Shown here: positions 1 through 8,414 of the stretch, piece after piece | How positions within the stretch are numbered: the first letter of the stretch is position 1 | How the letters are laid out: the number at the start of each line of letters is the position of its first letter | Assembly (NCBI GenBank): GCA_014237145.1 | Contig: JAAXOC010000038.1 | Location: 1-50,462 of the forward strand | Reading direction: 5' to 3' | Length of the DNA stretch: 50,462 bases | Source of the DNA: ANME-2 cluster archaeon | GTDB taxonomy: Archaea > Halobacteriota > Methanosarcinia > Methanosarcinales > Methanocomedenaceae | Notes under the pieces: generated by a model | What the model saw: only the letters and a program-made list of their open reading frames with translations | The model's database searches: none | What the model was told of the DNA's origin: nothing | Translations under genes and position numbers: made by a program

Positions 1-251
1 AGTCCGTCGCCATCCGTGTCTGTTTTGTTAGTTGAGACTTCTATGAGTTTGGTCACGTCCAGCTCCATACCCGGTAGATCCTGGACCTGAAGCTGGGACA
101 GCATTTCCAGAGCTGATACGGTTTCCACTGACAGGTAGGACGTTTTTTGGTCTGTGTTTTGATCAAAACTGCTTGACGCCACTGCTGTTTGGAACTGAGC
201 AGCTATGAGGATTATTATGACTGCAATTATCCAAATCCGACCACCCTGCAT
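1..251 (-). CDS. N-terminal part of a secreted protein, cut by the window edge
   Basis: The reading frame starts at an ATG at 251 and runs off the left edge, giving about 83 residues. A purine-rich ribosome binding site (GGGGGAGGA) lies about 9 bases upstream of the ATG. The first 25 residues form a typical export signal: a short basic start, a run rich in Ile, Val, Leu and Ala, then AVAS. The last visible residues, TDTDGDG, look like the start of a calcium-binding loop of the dockerin or thrombospondin-3 type, which is common in archaeal surface proteins. The rest of the protein is missing, so no function can be given. Export is well supported; the calcium-loop reading rests on seven residues. 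Confidence 0.6.
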   Translation of the reverse strand, partial: MQGGRIWIIAVIIILIAAQFQTAVASSSFDQNTDQKTSYLSVETVSALEMLSQLQVQDLPGMELDVTKLIEVSTNKTDTDGDG

Positions 252-362
252 GGAATGATTCCTCCCCCTCCTATATAATTATAATGGTTGTATTAGTACA
301 TATATATATTCCCATAATGTCCTTTTTAAAAAACTCAGTATGTTATATGAAAAAGAATACAT

Positions 363-383
363 GCAGCCGATTCTTCCGGCTGC
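363..383 (-). terminator. Hairpin terminator after fae-hps
   Basis: A 7-bp GC-rich stem (GCAGCCG / CGGCTGC) with a 7-base loop lies 13 bases past the stop codon of the Fae-Hps gene. Read on the minus strand it is followed by a T-rich stretch (ATTCTTTTTC), as expected of an intrinsic terminator. Confidence 0.55.
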
Positions 384-395
384 TAAAATTTGATT

Positions 396-1589
396 TTAGA
401 AATCAGTCATGACCCTGTACTGGTCGATCTCAGCTTTTTGCATGTCTTCCAGGAATACCTCGGTAGCCAACCTGACATCCTTGGCCTTGGTAATGGACCT
501 GCCGACCACAATAATATCGGCTCCGGCATCACAGGCATCGCTTACTTTCGCAGAACCCGCTTCCAGCTTACCTATACCGCCAGCTACAGCCACCAGCAAC
601 TTGGGATGAACCTTCTTCATATCAGGAATGCTGCCCCATGCGTATGCGCTGTCCTCTGCATCAATAGCCCTGTGCAGTTCAATAATATCCGGCTTCACGC
701 TCAGGTCCTTGAGCACCTTTACCGGGTCAGGCACATTGAGCATGTCAATACATGCATAGATGCCAGTCTTCTTTGCTTCCTTGATGGCCTTCTCAATAGT
801 AGAGAGCGGCGCCAGTCCTGATATTACAATAGCATCGGCAGTAGCATCAGCCACCATCCTGGCCTCCAGGTTGCCGGTATCCAGGGTCTTCAGGTCAGCC
901 ACAATAAACGCATTGGGCCGCGCCTCGCGTATATTTGACACCACATCCAGGCCGTAGCGCTTGATAAGGGGTGTACCGGCCTCGATTATCAGGTGGTCGC
1001 TCTGTGGCAACTGATTCAAGACCTTCTTCACGAAATCCATATCCGGGATGTCGATAGCTACCTGCAGGTACGGCGGATCCCATAACCTTGTCACATTGAA
1101 TCCCATTATGGGGTGCATGGTCCGATCCTTCTCATCCATCACAGTATCAACATCAGGGAAGCCTTCCATGGCCCTCTGCACTGCCAGTTTGGTAGCTCCA
1201 TAGTTGTACCTGTATATCTTATTGTAATCCTCGGCCTGTGGGTGGATGAATACGCTGGCCACAATTACAATGTCCTCAGCCTGTTCCTTTGGTATGATAC
1301 CCTCATCCATGGCATCGGCTACTGCCCGTGCAACCGCACTTTGGGCCGGTCCGAATATCTTGGCCGCACCATCCATATTTTGTACCGTCACCTTTGGTAC
1401 GATAAGCGTTGCCGGTTTGGTAAGTAGGTTTGGTCGTATCACAGAAAGCAGGGGCGTGTGCCCTGCTGACAACTGGGTGAACCCAGTAGCAAAAGCCTGC
1501 CCGGCAGGCCCGTTTTTATCTCCAATGATAATATCAACATGTGCAAGTTCTGGTTCCTCGCCAATAAGTGCTTCTCCGATTAAAAACAA
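396..1589 (-). CDS. fae-hps: Bifunctional formaldehyde-activating enzyme / 3-hexulose-6-phosphate synthase
   Basis: This is the archaeal Fae-Hps fusion, 397 residues. The N-terminal half (about 1-160) is Fae, which condenses formaldehyde with tetrahydromethanopterin. The C-terminal half (about 170-397) is Hps, a TIM-barrel enzyme that joins formaldehyde and ribulose 5-phosphate. In methanogens the fusion is thought to run towards ribulose 5-phosphate to supply pentoses. The start is a TTG at 1589, preceded by AGAGGTG with an 8-base gap. From this start the protein begins [17 protein letters not shown], which puts the catalytic His at position 17 as in known Fae proteins. A longer reading to 1664 would add 25 residues that do not resemble the family. 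A TATA-like CCTTAAATAC lies at about 1628-1637 on the minus strand. The MFS gene diverges from it. Confidence 0.93.
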   Translation of the reverse strand: MFLIGEALIGEEPELAHVDIIIGDKNGPAGQAFATGFTQLSAGHTPLLSVIRPNLLTKPATLIVPKVTVQNMDGAAKIFGPAQSAVARAVADAMDEGIIPKEQAEDIVIVASVFIHPQAEDYNKIYRYNYGATKLAVQRAMEGFPDVDTVMDEKDRTMHPIMGFNVTRLWDPPYLQVAIDIPDMDFVKKVLNQLPQSDHLIIEAGTPLIKRYGLDVVSNIREARPNAFIVADLKTLDTGNLEARMVADATADAIVISGLAPLSTIEKAIKEAKKTGIYACIDMLNVPDPVKVLKDLSVKPDIIELHRAIDAEDSAYAWGSIPDMKKVHPKLLVAVAGGIGKLEAGSAKVSDACDAGADIIVVGRSITKAKDVRLATEVFLEDMQKAEIDQYRVMTDF

Positions 1590-1597
1590 TATTATTA

Positions 1598-1604
1598 CAC
1601 CTCT
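1598..1604 (-). promoter_or_regulatory. Ribosome binding site that fixes the TTG start of fae-hps
   Basis: AGAGGTG on the minus strand is followed by an 8-base spacer (TAATAATA) and then TTG. No ATG or GTG in frame has a comparable site. Together with His17 of the product this settles the start. Confidence 0.7.
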
Positions 1605-1712
1605 GGGCGATATTAATGACAAAAAAGTATTTAAGGATACCGTGAAACCTGCCCGACAATCCACATTTTATTTCAGGAAAACTTAATTAGCCACATCAAC
1701 TTTCTATCCACC

Positions 1713-2912
1713 ATGTCCCATACAGCACTGGACTGCTCCAGACTCCCCCGTAACAGGATCATGTTTATCCTAACCATGGGCTTGTTAATTGTTTTCATGT
1801 CGATCCTGTCCCTTATCCCAATGCTTCCTGCAGTATCCTGTGAACTGGATGTAAGTAAACCCATGATGGGTATGATTATGGGCTCGTTCATGGTGTTCAT
1901 GGCAATCCCCCAGATACCGATCGGCGTACTTTCTGACAGGTACGGTCGCCGTCCCTTTATCATCATCGGTATACTAGTATTCAGCTTCGGGCTACTAATT
2001 TTCGGAACTGCCAGTTCAGGATTACAATTATTGGTGGCCCGCTCCCTGTCGGGTCTGGGGGTGGCTATGTTCTTCCCGGCTGCATATGCCATTGTAGGAG
2101 ATATATATCCAATCAGGGAAAGGGGAAAGGGGTTTGGTATAGTTGGTCTGGCAGTTGGTCTTGGAACTGTATCCGGCTACATATTAGGTGGTGTAGTGGG
2201 CGGATTATTCGGATGGAGGACCGTATTCCTGTCTATGTTCTGGGTGTCACTGGTAATTGCAGGGGTCAGCCTGTGGCTGACCGAGACCAGCTCCTGTAGC
2301 AGGGATCTGGGTTTCGGAGCCAGAAAAATGATGGTGTCCACCCTACTCATGTTTAAGGACAGGAACATTTTAATGGCAGGCATTGTGAGCATGCTGTGTG
2401 GTGTATCAGTTATTGGGGCATCCTACGTACTCCCTTTCTTTGCCAGCGGCACTGTTTCTCCCGTCCAGATGGGTTTTATTTTCATCCCTTACGCCATAAC
2501 CAGCAGCCTGGGCGCATCCGTTACCGGTACACTGAGTGACAGCATTGGCCGGAAACCTCCCCTCATTGCTATGATCATCCTGGGAGGTGGCGCATTGCTG
2601 CTAATGTCACATGTGACCCTAAGCCCATTGATGATAGCCATAAATTTTGCTTTTGTGGGATTGTGCCTGGGTCCGGTGGTTACACTGACTATAGCTATTA
2701 TGGCAGACCAGGTAGTGAAAAAGGACACCCGCCTTCTTGGCACATCACTGGGTGCATTTAACATGATCAGATGGCTGGGGGCAGCCGCCGGTCCTATGAT
2801 TGCGGGCCTGGTCATGGAACTCGAAGGTGCCAGGACAAGTTTTTTGGTACTGGCAGCACTTGCGGGCCTGGCAACTGTTATTGCTTTTTTCCTGAAGGAA
2901 ACCGTGGAATAG
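1713..2912 (+). CDS. Major facilitator superfamily transporter, 12 membrane segments
   Basis: This 399-residue protein is hydrophobic throughout with about 12 membrane segments. It carries the MFS loop 2-3 signature GVLSDRYGRRP at about residues 71-81, and a second related motif, GTLSDSIGRKP, in the C-terminal half. That places it in the drug/H+ antiporter-like part of the superfamily. The substrate cannot be read from sequence. The 1713 ATG has no clear ribosome binding site; an ATG at 1761 would remove 16 polar residues and is a reasonable alternative. It diverges from fae-hps, which does not by itself suggest a shared role. Confidence 0.88.
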   Translation: MSHTALDCSRLPRNRIMFILTMGLLIVFMSILSLIPMLPAVSCELDVSKPMMGMIMGSFMVFMAIPQIPIGVLSDRYGRRPFIIIGILVFSFGLLIFGTASSGLQLLVARSLSGLGVAMFFPAAYAIVGDIYPIRERGKGFGIVGLAVGLGTVSGYILGGVVGGLFGWRTVFLSMFWVSLVIAGVSLWLTETSSCSRDLGFGARKMMVSTLLMFKDRNILMAGIVSMLCGVSVIGASYVLPFFASGTVSPVQMGFIFIPYAITSSLGASVTGTLSDSIGRKPPLIAMIILGGGALLLMSHVTLSPLMIAINFAFVGLCLGPVVTLTIAIMADQVVKKDTRLLGTSLGAFNMIRWLGAAAGPMIAGLVMELEGARTSFLVLAALAGLATVIAFFLKETVE

Positions 2913-2974
2913 AACAATACCGGGTTGTGACGTGCGAAATTAAACATTTTTTCTAGACTTTTTAAACAGTTAAG

Positions 2975-2982
2975 TTTATATA
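2975..2982 (+). promoter_or_regulatory. TATA box of the heat-shock operon
   Basis: TTTATATA lies about 100 bases upstream of the regulator gene. An archaeal start site about 25 bases downstream would fall near 3002-3006, inside the operator array. A repressor bound there would block polymerase entry. Confidence 0.6.
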
Positions 2983-2987
2983 CGTTT

Positions 2988-3052
2988 AACACTAACAAAA
3001 GGTTAGTAACCAAGTGTTAATAACTATAAGTTAGTAACCTGATGTTACTAAC
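2988..3052 (+). promoter_or_regulatory. Operator array: GTTANTAAC repeated every 14 bp
   Basis: Four 9-bp near-palindromes lie at 3002 (GTTAGTAAC), 3016 (GTTAATAAC), 3030 (GTTAGTAAC) and 3044 (GTTACTAAC), spaced exactly 14 bp apart. A degenerate fifth (AACACTAAC) sits at 2988. The spacing also creates a series of TAAC-N5-GTTA inverted repeats. The first, CTAAC-AAAAG-GTTAG at 2992-3006, is an exact match to the CTAAC-N5-GTTAG site described for the Archaeoglobus heat-shock regulator HSR1 (from memory of that work). It is most likely the binding site of the adjacent regulator. Confidence 0.78.
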
Positions 3053-3081
3053 TATATGTAAATAATCACTCAAATATCAGG

Positions 3082-3759
3082 ATGAAAAGGTCTATGGAGT
3101 CAACACAACTGCTGGATTTGCTTGGGAACGAGAACAGGAGGAATATAATCCAACTACTCGCCTCCAGGCCCTACTATGTAAGCGAGATCGCCGAGCGCCT
3201 TGGTGTAGGTCCCAAGGCAATACTGGGGCATCTGGAGCAGCTTGAGCAGACCGGACTGATCCGTGCAAAAACCAATAAACAGCGGCGCAAATACTACCAC
3301 ATAACAGAGAACCTGAAACTGGAAGTATTTGTGTCGCCGTACTCCTATACTATGGAAACATGCACGGTCCTGCAGCAGCCACAATCGGAAAAGCCGAAAA
3401 GTCCCCACCGGGGTCCCACGGATGATTCAAAATCCATTGAGACTTTGAAAAAACTGAACACGGAATTGTTCGAACTGGAATCCCGGAGGCGGCAGCTTGC
3501 AGACCAGCAGCACAAGATCGAAGGGGAAATGACTGATGTTATGGCAGAGTGTGTCAAATGGATCCATGAAGTGGTAGAGAACTACCCTGAAGAGGAGATA
3601 TTGATGACAGTCCTGAAAAAACCGCAGGATATGCGCTCCCTTTCCATGAGCATGGGGCTGCCCGAATATTTCATGGAAGAACCTATCCGGTCACTGATGG
3701 ACAGAGGAATAATAAACGAACGGCAAATAAACAACAGGCAGTTATTAACCCTTATCTAA
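3082..3759 (+). CDS. HSR1/Phr-like winged-helix heat-shock regulator (ArsR-type)
   Basis: This 225-residue protein has an N-terminal winged helix (about residues 8-75), with the ArsR-like segments LLGNENRRNIIQLLASRP and YVSEIAERLGVG and a wing ending in KQRRKYYHIT. A coiled-coil-like stretch follows at about 120-160, and the C-terminal part may form a second small winged domain. The gene order, regulator then Cdc48-type ATPase then Hsp20, is the same as the hsr1-cdc48-hsp20 operon of Archaeoglobus and matches the targets of Pyrococcus Phr. Its own promoter carries the matching operator array. The inferred role is a repressor of the operon, released on heat stress. Start 3082 has only a weak ribosome binding site; the ATG at 3094 is possible. 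Confidence 0.85.
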   Translation: MKRSMESTQLLDLLGNENRRNIIQLLASRPYYVSEIAERLGVGPKAILGHLEQLEQTGLIRAKTNKQRRKYYHITENLKLEVFVSPYSYTMETCTVLQQPQSEKPKSPHRGPTDDSKSIETLKKLNTELFELESRRRQLADQQHKIEGEMTDVMAECVKWIHEVVENYPEEEILMTVLKKPQDMRSLSMSMGLPEYFMEEPIRSLMDRGIINERQINNRQLLTLI

Positions 3760-3827
3760 AGCAACAAGTAATTAATACTAGTCATTAATAGATATAATCT
3801 ATAAGAATAAGTAAAGGAGGCAAAAAA

Positions 3828-6086
3828 ATGGCCAAGGAACTGACACTCAGGGTTGCGGAATCCCACCACCGTGATGTGGGACGCGACATCGCACGTATCG
3901 AGCGGGAAAAGATGGAATTGCTCGGACTGGTAAGCGGCGATTATATAGAGATTGTTGGTAAGGATACCACATATGCCATCGTATGGCCTGCTTATCCTGA
4001 AGATCGAGGAAATGACCTGATCAGGATCGATGGTAATATTCGTAATAATGCCGGGACAAGTCTGGATGACAAAGTAAAGATCAAGAAAGCAGAGGCTAAA
4101 GAAGCAAAGAGGGTTACACTTGCACCTACCCAGGCCATAAGGCTGGTAGGCGGTGCCCAGTATATTCACAGGCTACTTGAAGGCAGGCCTATAAATAAGG
4201 GACAGCAGATCAGGGTAGAAACTGTCAGCAACCCCCTGAACTTCGTGGTATTATCTACCAGCCCTAACGGCCCTGTATTTGTGGGAAAGAGCACAGCCAT
4301 CAACCTCAAGGATGAGATTGTGGATGAAAGCAAGCTTAAAGGGTCGCCAAAGACAACTTATGAAGATATCGGGGGTTTAAGGCGCGAGATCGAACTTGTC
4401 AGGGAGATGATCGAACTCCCACTGCGCCATCCCGAACTTTTCCAGAAATTGGGAATTGACCCGCCTAAAGGCGTACTGCTACATGGTCCGCCTGGAACAG
4501 GCAAGACCCTGATAGCTAAGGCAGTGGCTAATGAGACAGATGCTAATTTCGTATCCATCAGCGGTCCCGAGATCATGTCCAAATACTACGGTGAAAGTGA
4601 GAAACATCTCAGGGATATGTTTGATGAGGCAGAAAAGAACGCACCTACAATCATATTCATTGATGAGATAGACAGTATCGCACCAAAACGTGGTGAGGTC
4701 ACAGGTGAGGTCGAACGCCGGGTAGTGGCACAGTTGCTCAGCCTGATGGATGGGTTGAAGAGCAGGGGCGAGGTAATTGTAATTGCGGCTACAAACCGGC
4801 CAAATGCCATTGATGAGGCTCTGCGACGTGGTGGACGGTTCGACAGGGAGATCGAGATAGGTATCCCTGACATGAACGGCAGACTGGAGATATTACAGGT
4901 ACACACCAGGGGCATGCCCCTATCCCCTGAACTTAATGATGAAGGTAACGATGCAGGCAAACTGAAAAGGATTGCGGAACGTACACATGGGTTTGTGGGT
5001 GCCGACATGTCATCACTTTGTAAAGAAGCGGCCATGCACGCACTGCGAAGGTTCCTTCCTGAGATCAATATGGATGAGGAGATCCCTGCCGAAGTCATAG
5101 AAAAATTGGAAGTTACTAACAAGGATTTCGATGAGGCGTTTAAGAATATCGAACCCTCTGCATTGAGGGAAGTGTTCTTTGAGATACCCCAGGTGCGGTG
5201 GACCGACATCGGTGGACTGGATGCCATCAAACAGGAATTGATAGAGGCAGTGGAATGGCCGCTTAAGTACCCTGAAGCTTTCGAGGCCATCAACACAAAA
5301 CCACCCAAGGGTATACTTCTCTTCGGGCCTCCGGGTACAGGCAAGACCATGCTTGCCAAGGCAGTAGCAAACGAGAGCGAGGCTAACTTCATCAGCATCA
5401 AGGGACCTGAGATGTTGAGTAAGTACGTTGGTGAGAGTGAGAAAGCCGTACGTGAGACTTTCAGGAAGGCTAAACAGGCCAGTCCGGCGATTATATTCTT
5501 TGACGAAGTGGACAGCATTGCACCCATCAGGGGAACAAGTTCCGACAGCCATGTCACTGAACGGGTCATCAGCCAGATACTGACTGAAATGGACGGCATG
5601 GAAGAACTTAAGGATGTACTGGTAATAGCAGCTACCAACAGGCCTGACATGGTGGATTCGGCATTGCTCAGACCTGGAAGACTGGACCGGTTGATCTATG
5701 TAACGCCGCCTAGTGCTGATGCCAGGAAGGCTATCTTTGAGATACACCTGGATGGCAAACCGCTGGATGACAAAGTGGACCTGACCGAGCTGGCCAGGAT
5801 GACAGACGGATATGTGGGTTCTGATATCGAGGCCATTTGCCGGGAAGCATCCATTATGGCACTCCGGGAGAAGATCACGCCCGGTATGGACAGGGAAGAT
5901 GCTAAAAAGATCAAGAATTCCATTGTCATCACAATGGACCATTTCGATAGTGCCATGACACGGGTTAAGCCCACTACGTCCAGTGGTAAACTCCAGGATT
6001 ATGAAAAGCTTGCCATTGAATTCGCCAGGTATGCTATTGTGGGTTCAAAGGATGAAACTGAGGAAAAATACAAGATATATGCATGA
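3828..6086 (+). CDS. cdc48: Cdc48/VAT-type AAA+ ATPase
   Basis: This 752-residue protein has the full Cdc48/p97 layout: an N-terminal double-psi-barrel substrate domain (about 1-180) and two AAA modules. Walker A GPPGTGKT occurs at about residues 219 and 500, and Walker B motifs FIDEIDS and FFDEVDS at about 276 and 557. The enzyme unfolds proteins and feeds them to the proteasome. The tail ends KYKIYA, so the proteasome-docking HbYX ending is not evident. The start is firm: AAAGGAGG lies 7 bases before the ATG. It is 68 bases downstream of the regulator and 25 upstream of hsp20, so the three genes are probably co-transcribed. An internal promoter in the AT-rich gap before it is possible. Confidence 0.95.
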   Translation: MAKELTLRVAESHHRDVGRDIARIEREKMELLGLVSGDYIEIVGKDTTYAIVWPAYPEDRGNDLIRIDGNIRNNAGTSLDDKVKIKKAEAKEAKRVTLAPTQAIRLVGGAQYIHRLLEGRPINKGQQIRVETVSNPLNFVVLSTSPNGPVFVGKSTAINLKDEIVDESKLKGSPKTTYEDIGGLRREIELVREMIELPLRHPELFQKLGIDPPKGVLLHGPPGTGKTLIAKAVANETDANFVSISGPEIMSKYYGESEKHLRDMFDEAEKNAPTIIFIDEIDSIAPKRGEVTGEVERRVVAQLLSLMDGLKSRGEVIVIAATNRPNAIDEALRRGGRFDREIEIGIPDMNGRLEILQVHTRGMPLSPELNDEGNDAGKLKRIAERTHGFVGADMSSLCKEAAMHALRRFLPEINMDEEIPAEVIEKLEVTNKDFDEAFKNIEPSALREVFFEIPQVRWTDIGGLDAIKQELIEAVEWPLKYPEAFEAINTKPPKGILLFGPPGTGKTMLAKAVANESEANFISIKGPEMLSKYVGESEKAVRETFRKAKQASPAIIFFDEVDSIAPIRGTSSDSHVTERVISQILTEMDGMEELKDVLVIAATNRPDMVDSALLRPGRLDRLIYVTPPSADARKAIFEIHLDGKPLDDKVDLTELARMTDGYVGSDIEAICREASIMALREKITPGMDREDAKKIKNSIVITMDHFDSAMTRVKPTTSSGKLQDYEKLAIEFARYAIVGSKDETEEKYKIYA

Positions 6087-6111
6087 AAATAAATTAACAC
6101 GGTGATTGATA

Positions 6112-6636
6112 ATGTTGAATAGACGACGAAAGGATTTATTTGAGGATATTTTCGAAGATATTGATGACATAATCAGAGGTATGTTCGAATCCAGGATCGA
6201 TACTGAAGAGATGGGTGAACCCCTTGTATGGGGCTATTCCATGACCCAGCGCGGGAACGAACCGCCTGAGATCAGGGAGTTCGGTAATGTAAGCCTGAGG
6301 GATGAAATGTTCTCCGGGCTTGGGTTGGAGCATCATGGTGGTGTTGCACATTTGGAACCAGGTATGCGCAAGCCTCTTGTTGATATCATAGAAGCTGAGG
6401 ATAGCTTGCATGTGGTTGTGGAAATGCCTGGTATTACCAAGGAGGATGTCAGCCTTGAGATTTCCGGGACTGTGCTGAACATTAAGGCAAAGAATGGGGA
6501 CCGGAAGTATTCCGAACGTGTGGAACTGCCTGCCAGGGTGCTGGCTGATTCGGCAAAGGCCACTTATAAGAATGGAGTGCTGGAAGTGGTGTTCAAGTAC
6601 GACAGGTCTGATAATAAATCTATTAAGGTCGATTAG
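6112..6636 (+). CDS. hsp20: Small heat-shock protein Hsp20 (alpha-crystallin family)
   Basis: This 174-residue protein has an acidic and arginine-rich N-terminal arm of about 85 residues, then an alpha-crystallin domain (about 86-170) containing PLVDIIEAEDSLHVVVEMPG and the typical ending YKNGVLEVVF. It acts as an ATP-independent holdase for unfolding proteins. The C-terminal IxI motif used for oligomer contacts is not seen; the protein ends KSIKVD. The ATG at 6112 follows GGTGAT closely. A TTG six bases upstream is also open but less likely. It is the last gene of the heat-shock operon. Confidence 0.92.
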   Translation: MLNRRRKDLFEDIFEDIDDIIRGMFESRIDTEEMGEPLVWGYSMTQRGNEPPEIREFGNVSLRDEMFSGLGLEHHGGVAHLEPGMRKPLVDIIEAEDSLHVVVEMPGITKEDVSLEISGTVLNIKAKNGDRKYSERVELPARVLADSAKATYKNGVLEVVFKYDRSDNKSIKVD

Positions 6637-6655
6637 GCATCGCTATTGGATTTAT

Positions 6656-6700
6656 GCCGGTTGAGTGTGTTTTTACCGGCGTTGTTTTCTTTTTTGTTCT
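6656..6700 (+). terminator. Terminator of the heat-shock operon
   Basis: GCCGGT at 6656-6661 pairs with ACCGGC at 6675-6680 across a 13-base loop, followed by a T-rich run to 6700. It lies 20 bases past the hsp20 stop codon. Confidence 0.5.
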
Positions 6701-6791
6701 CTTTGGTATTTTGTTTGATTATCTTTTTTTCTTGTGTTTCAAAGCACTCCGTCGCACTACTCCTAAGTGAATTCGAAGGCATTTGTGGAAT

Positions 6792-7061
6792 TTACAGTGA
6801 GTTCGCTTTTAAGAGTTGAATAACGCTATTAGTTCCCTCTAATATACCATTATTAATTCTTGAATTGAAATAATTCAATATTCCATTCCAATGAGATTTA
6901 ATGGTCTTTGCAACCTCAATCATCGGTTTTAATCTGCTATACGTAGCCCAAAAATACCATTTTTTAAGATAATCTTCAGCAAGAAGGCGTTCATTGATAC
7001 TCCAGAATTCAAGTGTCAGATTGTAAAGGGCATAGGTCATATGGCACAATTCTAAAATCAA
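6792..7061 (-). pseudogene. C-terminal fragment of an ISL3-family transposase
   Basis: The 89-residue open frame matches only the last part of ISL3-type DDE transposases: a segment like FWATYSRLKPMIEVAKTIK, then GILNYFNSRINNGILEGTNS, which is the conserved region around the final catalytic Glu. The N-terminal three quarters are missing, and the frame stops about 15 residues before the usual end of the family. Upstream it is cut off by a palindromic repeat (7082-7151). No terminal inverted repeats of the original IS were recognised. It is dead debris. Confidence 0.75.
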
Positions 7062-7081
7062 ATTATTTCAATAATTTCAAT

Positions 7082-7151
7082 AGACGCAGATTTACGCAGA
7101 TTTACGCAGATGCAACCTTAAATCGGCGTTAATCTGTGTAAATCTGCGTCT
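7082..7151. repeat. 70-bp imperfect palindrome built from a GCAGATTTAC unit
   Basis: The left arm starts AGACGCAGATTTACGCAG, and the right arm is its reverse complement with a few mismatches (ending AATCTGCGTCT). The arms are about 30 bp and internally repetitive. This is a type of intergenic palindrome found scattered in environmental genomes. It abuts the transposase fragment. Confidence 0.7.
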
Positions 7152-7233
7152 TAAAAATAACTGAAAAATGGAACAGTGTCAGATCATATATCTAGCGATA
7201 TTGTATGGTTGACTCGCAAGTTCCCCATACTAA

Positions 7234-7395
7234 AGAGCGAAGAGCCAAAAAGTTGCCGACTCGCTATCATATGTCATTGCAACGGAAACCTCAGTGGCTA
7301 CTCCTGAAATAGTGCGATTATTCAACCTGCAGGAAGGCAAAACATACGATTGGAAAAATATTAATGGCTTCCCTGCCCTACGTGAGCGGAGATAA
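7234..7395 (+). other. Open-frame remnant without a start codon
   Basis: Fifty-three codons read without a stop and have protein-like composition (for example PEIVRLFNLQEGKTYDW), but no ATG, GTG or TTG with a ribosome binding site precedes them. It may be the tail of a lost gene. I do not recognise it. Otherwise the stretch 7152-7479 holds nothing that I can support. Confidence 0.2.
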
Positions 7396-7479
7396 AATTA
7401 TTTTTTCAAAGCTTCGGCGATTCTTTCGGGCAGATTGCCGAGTTTTTCATTCATACTATGTAATACCTACGTATTTTCA

Positions 7480-7620
7480 AGACCGTTACAATTTGTGTTG
7501 GTTAATCTAATTAAACCACAGATGAACACAGATGAACACAGATTTTCAGGTAGCGTATCCGCGTTTATCCACGTTCATCTGCGGTTAGTTTGATAATACC
7601 AACATTTAATGTAACGGTCT
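7480..7620. mobile_element. 141-bp palindromic MITE-like element with 9-bp flanking repeats
   Basis: The terminal inverted repeats are AGACCGTTACA at 7480-7490 and its exact reverse complement at 7610-7620. Inside, AACCACAGATGAACACAGAT is answered by a matching right arm (GTTCATCTGCGGTT), so most of the element could fold into one hairpin. The 9-mer CGTATTTTC occurs at 7470-7478 and again at 7621-7629, as expected of a target-site duplication, with one extra A on the left. It has no coding capacity. It is either a MITE or a palindromic intergenic repeat that moved as a unit. Confidence 0.7.
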
Positions 7621-7648
7621 CGTATTTTCTTATAGTAATGCGATTTGC

Positions 7649-7722
7649 TCGGTTAATGTTGAACTTTGGTCTTTTAGTATAATAGTATGTTCGGCTAATG
7701 TTGGACTTTGGTCTTTTAGTAT
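7649..7722 (+). repeat. Two tandem copies of a 32-bp unit at 42-bp period
   Basis: A unit starting TCGGTTAATGTTGAACTTTG (7649-7680) is repeated at 7691-7722 with two mismatches. Both copies end CTTTTAGTAT. The function is unknown. It lies about 180 bp upstream of the 87-residue protein gene. Confidence 0.65.
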
Positions 7723-7905
7723 GCTTCGGGCTTTTCTTCATGGCATGCCTGATTTGGCAGGCACCGGATTATTGTCGTGCCGCCGATACATATAAATTAT
7801 AGATTGCCGTTTGTAGATATATTTCAATCAGCTGATGTATTGAAGCTGATAGTAATCTATTCAGCCCGGGCGTAAACATACCAAGTAATTCGTGAAGGTA
7901 ATCAA

Positions 7906-8169
7906 ATGAGTATAGAATACGGCGTTAAGACAAAAACAAGACCAAATCTTGTAAAGGACCTGATACCTGGAGATATTCTCCAAGTAGGGTCTGAGGAAAA
8001 TGGAGACGTTTTCAAAGTAGTCAAGATTAATAATAAAGAATATCTATTCCAACAGAAAAACACCGAGGCTGCTTACGCTTACAGCCGGGGTGTAATGAAC
8101 CAGAAGATCATGGACTTCGATGTACTTTATGATGCATATTATATCGTCACACATGAAGACCTTGAATAA
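7906..8169 (+). CDS. Small protein of unknown function, 87 residues
   Basis: A compact soluble protein with mixed charge and normal codon use. The ATG at 7906 has a fair ribosome binding site (GAAGGTAA). The central part (GDILQVGSEENGDVFKVVKI) alternates hydrophobic and polar residues, as in a small beta barrel, followed by a more helical half. I do not recognise a family. It stands alone among repeats. A run of nine T bases at about 8191-8199 just after the stop could act as its terminator. Confidence 0.6.
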   Translation: MSIEYGVKTKTRPNLVKDLIPGDILQVGSEENGDVFKVVKINNKEYLFQQKNTEAAYAYSRGVMNQKIMDFDVLYDAYYIVTHEDLE

Positions 8170-8214
8170 TAGGCCTAAGGTTCTTTATCTTTTTTTTTCA
8201 TAAATATTACTGTT

Positions 8215-8250
8215 CAGGCTGTCCCAAAACCCTAATAAATCCACAAATTT
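8215..8250. repeat. IS-end-like repeat, copy A (CAGGCTGTCCCAAAACCC)
   Basis: The 36 bp starting here match the 36 bp at 9242-9277 with about five differences, in the same orientation. The first 15 bases also match the MITE end at 25597, and the first ten match the putative IS1182-type end at 12103. It is probably a solo IS end. Confidence 0.6.
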
Positions 8251-8335
8251 TCACATTTGCATATAATAGTTCACATGAGTTTTGTTTTTTAGTTTTCAAA
8301 TGCATTTCCCCTTAAATAATCTAAATAACTATACC

Positions 8336-8352
8336 CCGCAGCAGAGCTGCGG
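8336..8352. terminator. GC-rich hairpin between convergent genes
   Basis: CCGCAGC and GCTGCGG form a perfect 7-bp stem with a 3-base loop between two convergent genes. No T run follows on either strand, so termination is only a guess. Confidence 0.3.
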
Positions 8353-8414
8353 TTGGGTGTGCCATTGCAACGTTTGACCTTATTCCTGCTTTAGCGTTAG
8401 ATGTCATTGCGTAT

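Noticed and set aside
2988-3052. Phased repeats as a CRISPR-like or minisatellite array
   Set aside because: Units of 9 bp at 14-bp steps right at a promoter, matching a known regulator site, fit an operator array far better.
4586-5650. 354-codon open frame opposite cdc48
   Set aside because: It lies antisense to the clear AAA+ modules and its composition is Ser/Ile/Leu-rich shadow sequence. The codon use of cdc48 explains it.
7480-7722. Possible short CRISPR array
   Set aside because: The repeats are palindromic or adjacent tandem units with no regular spacers, and there are no cas genes in the window.
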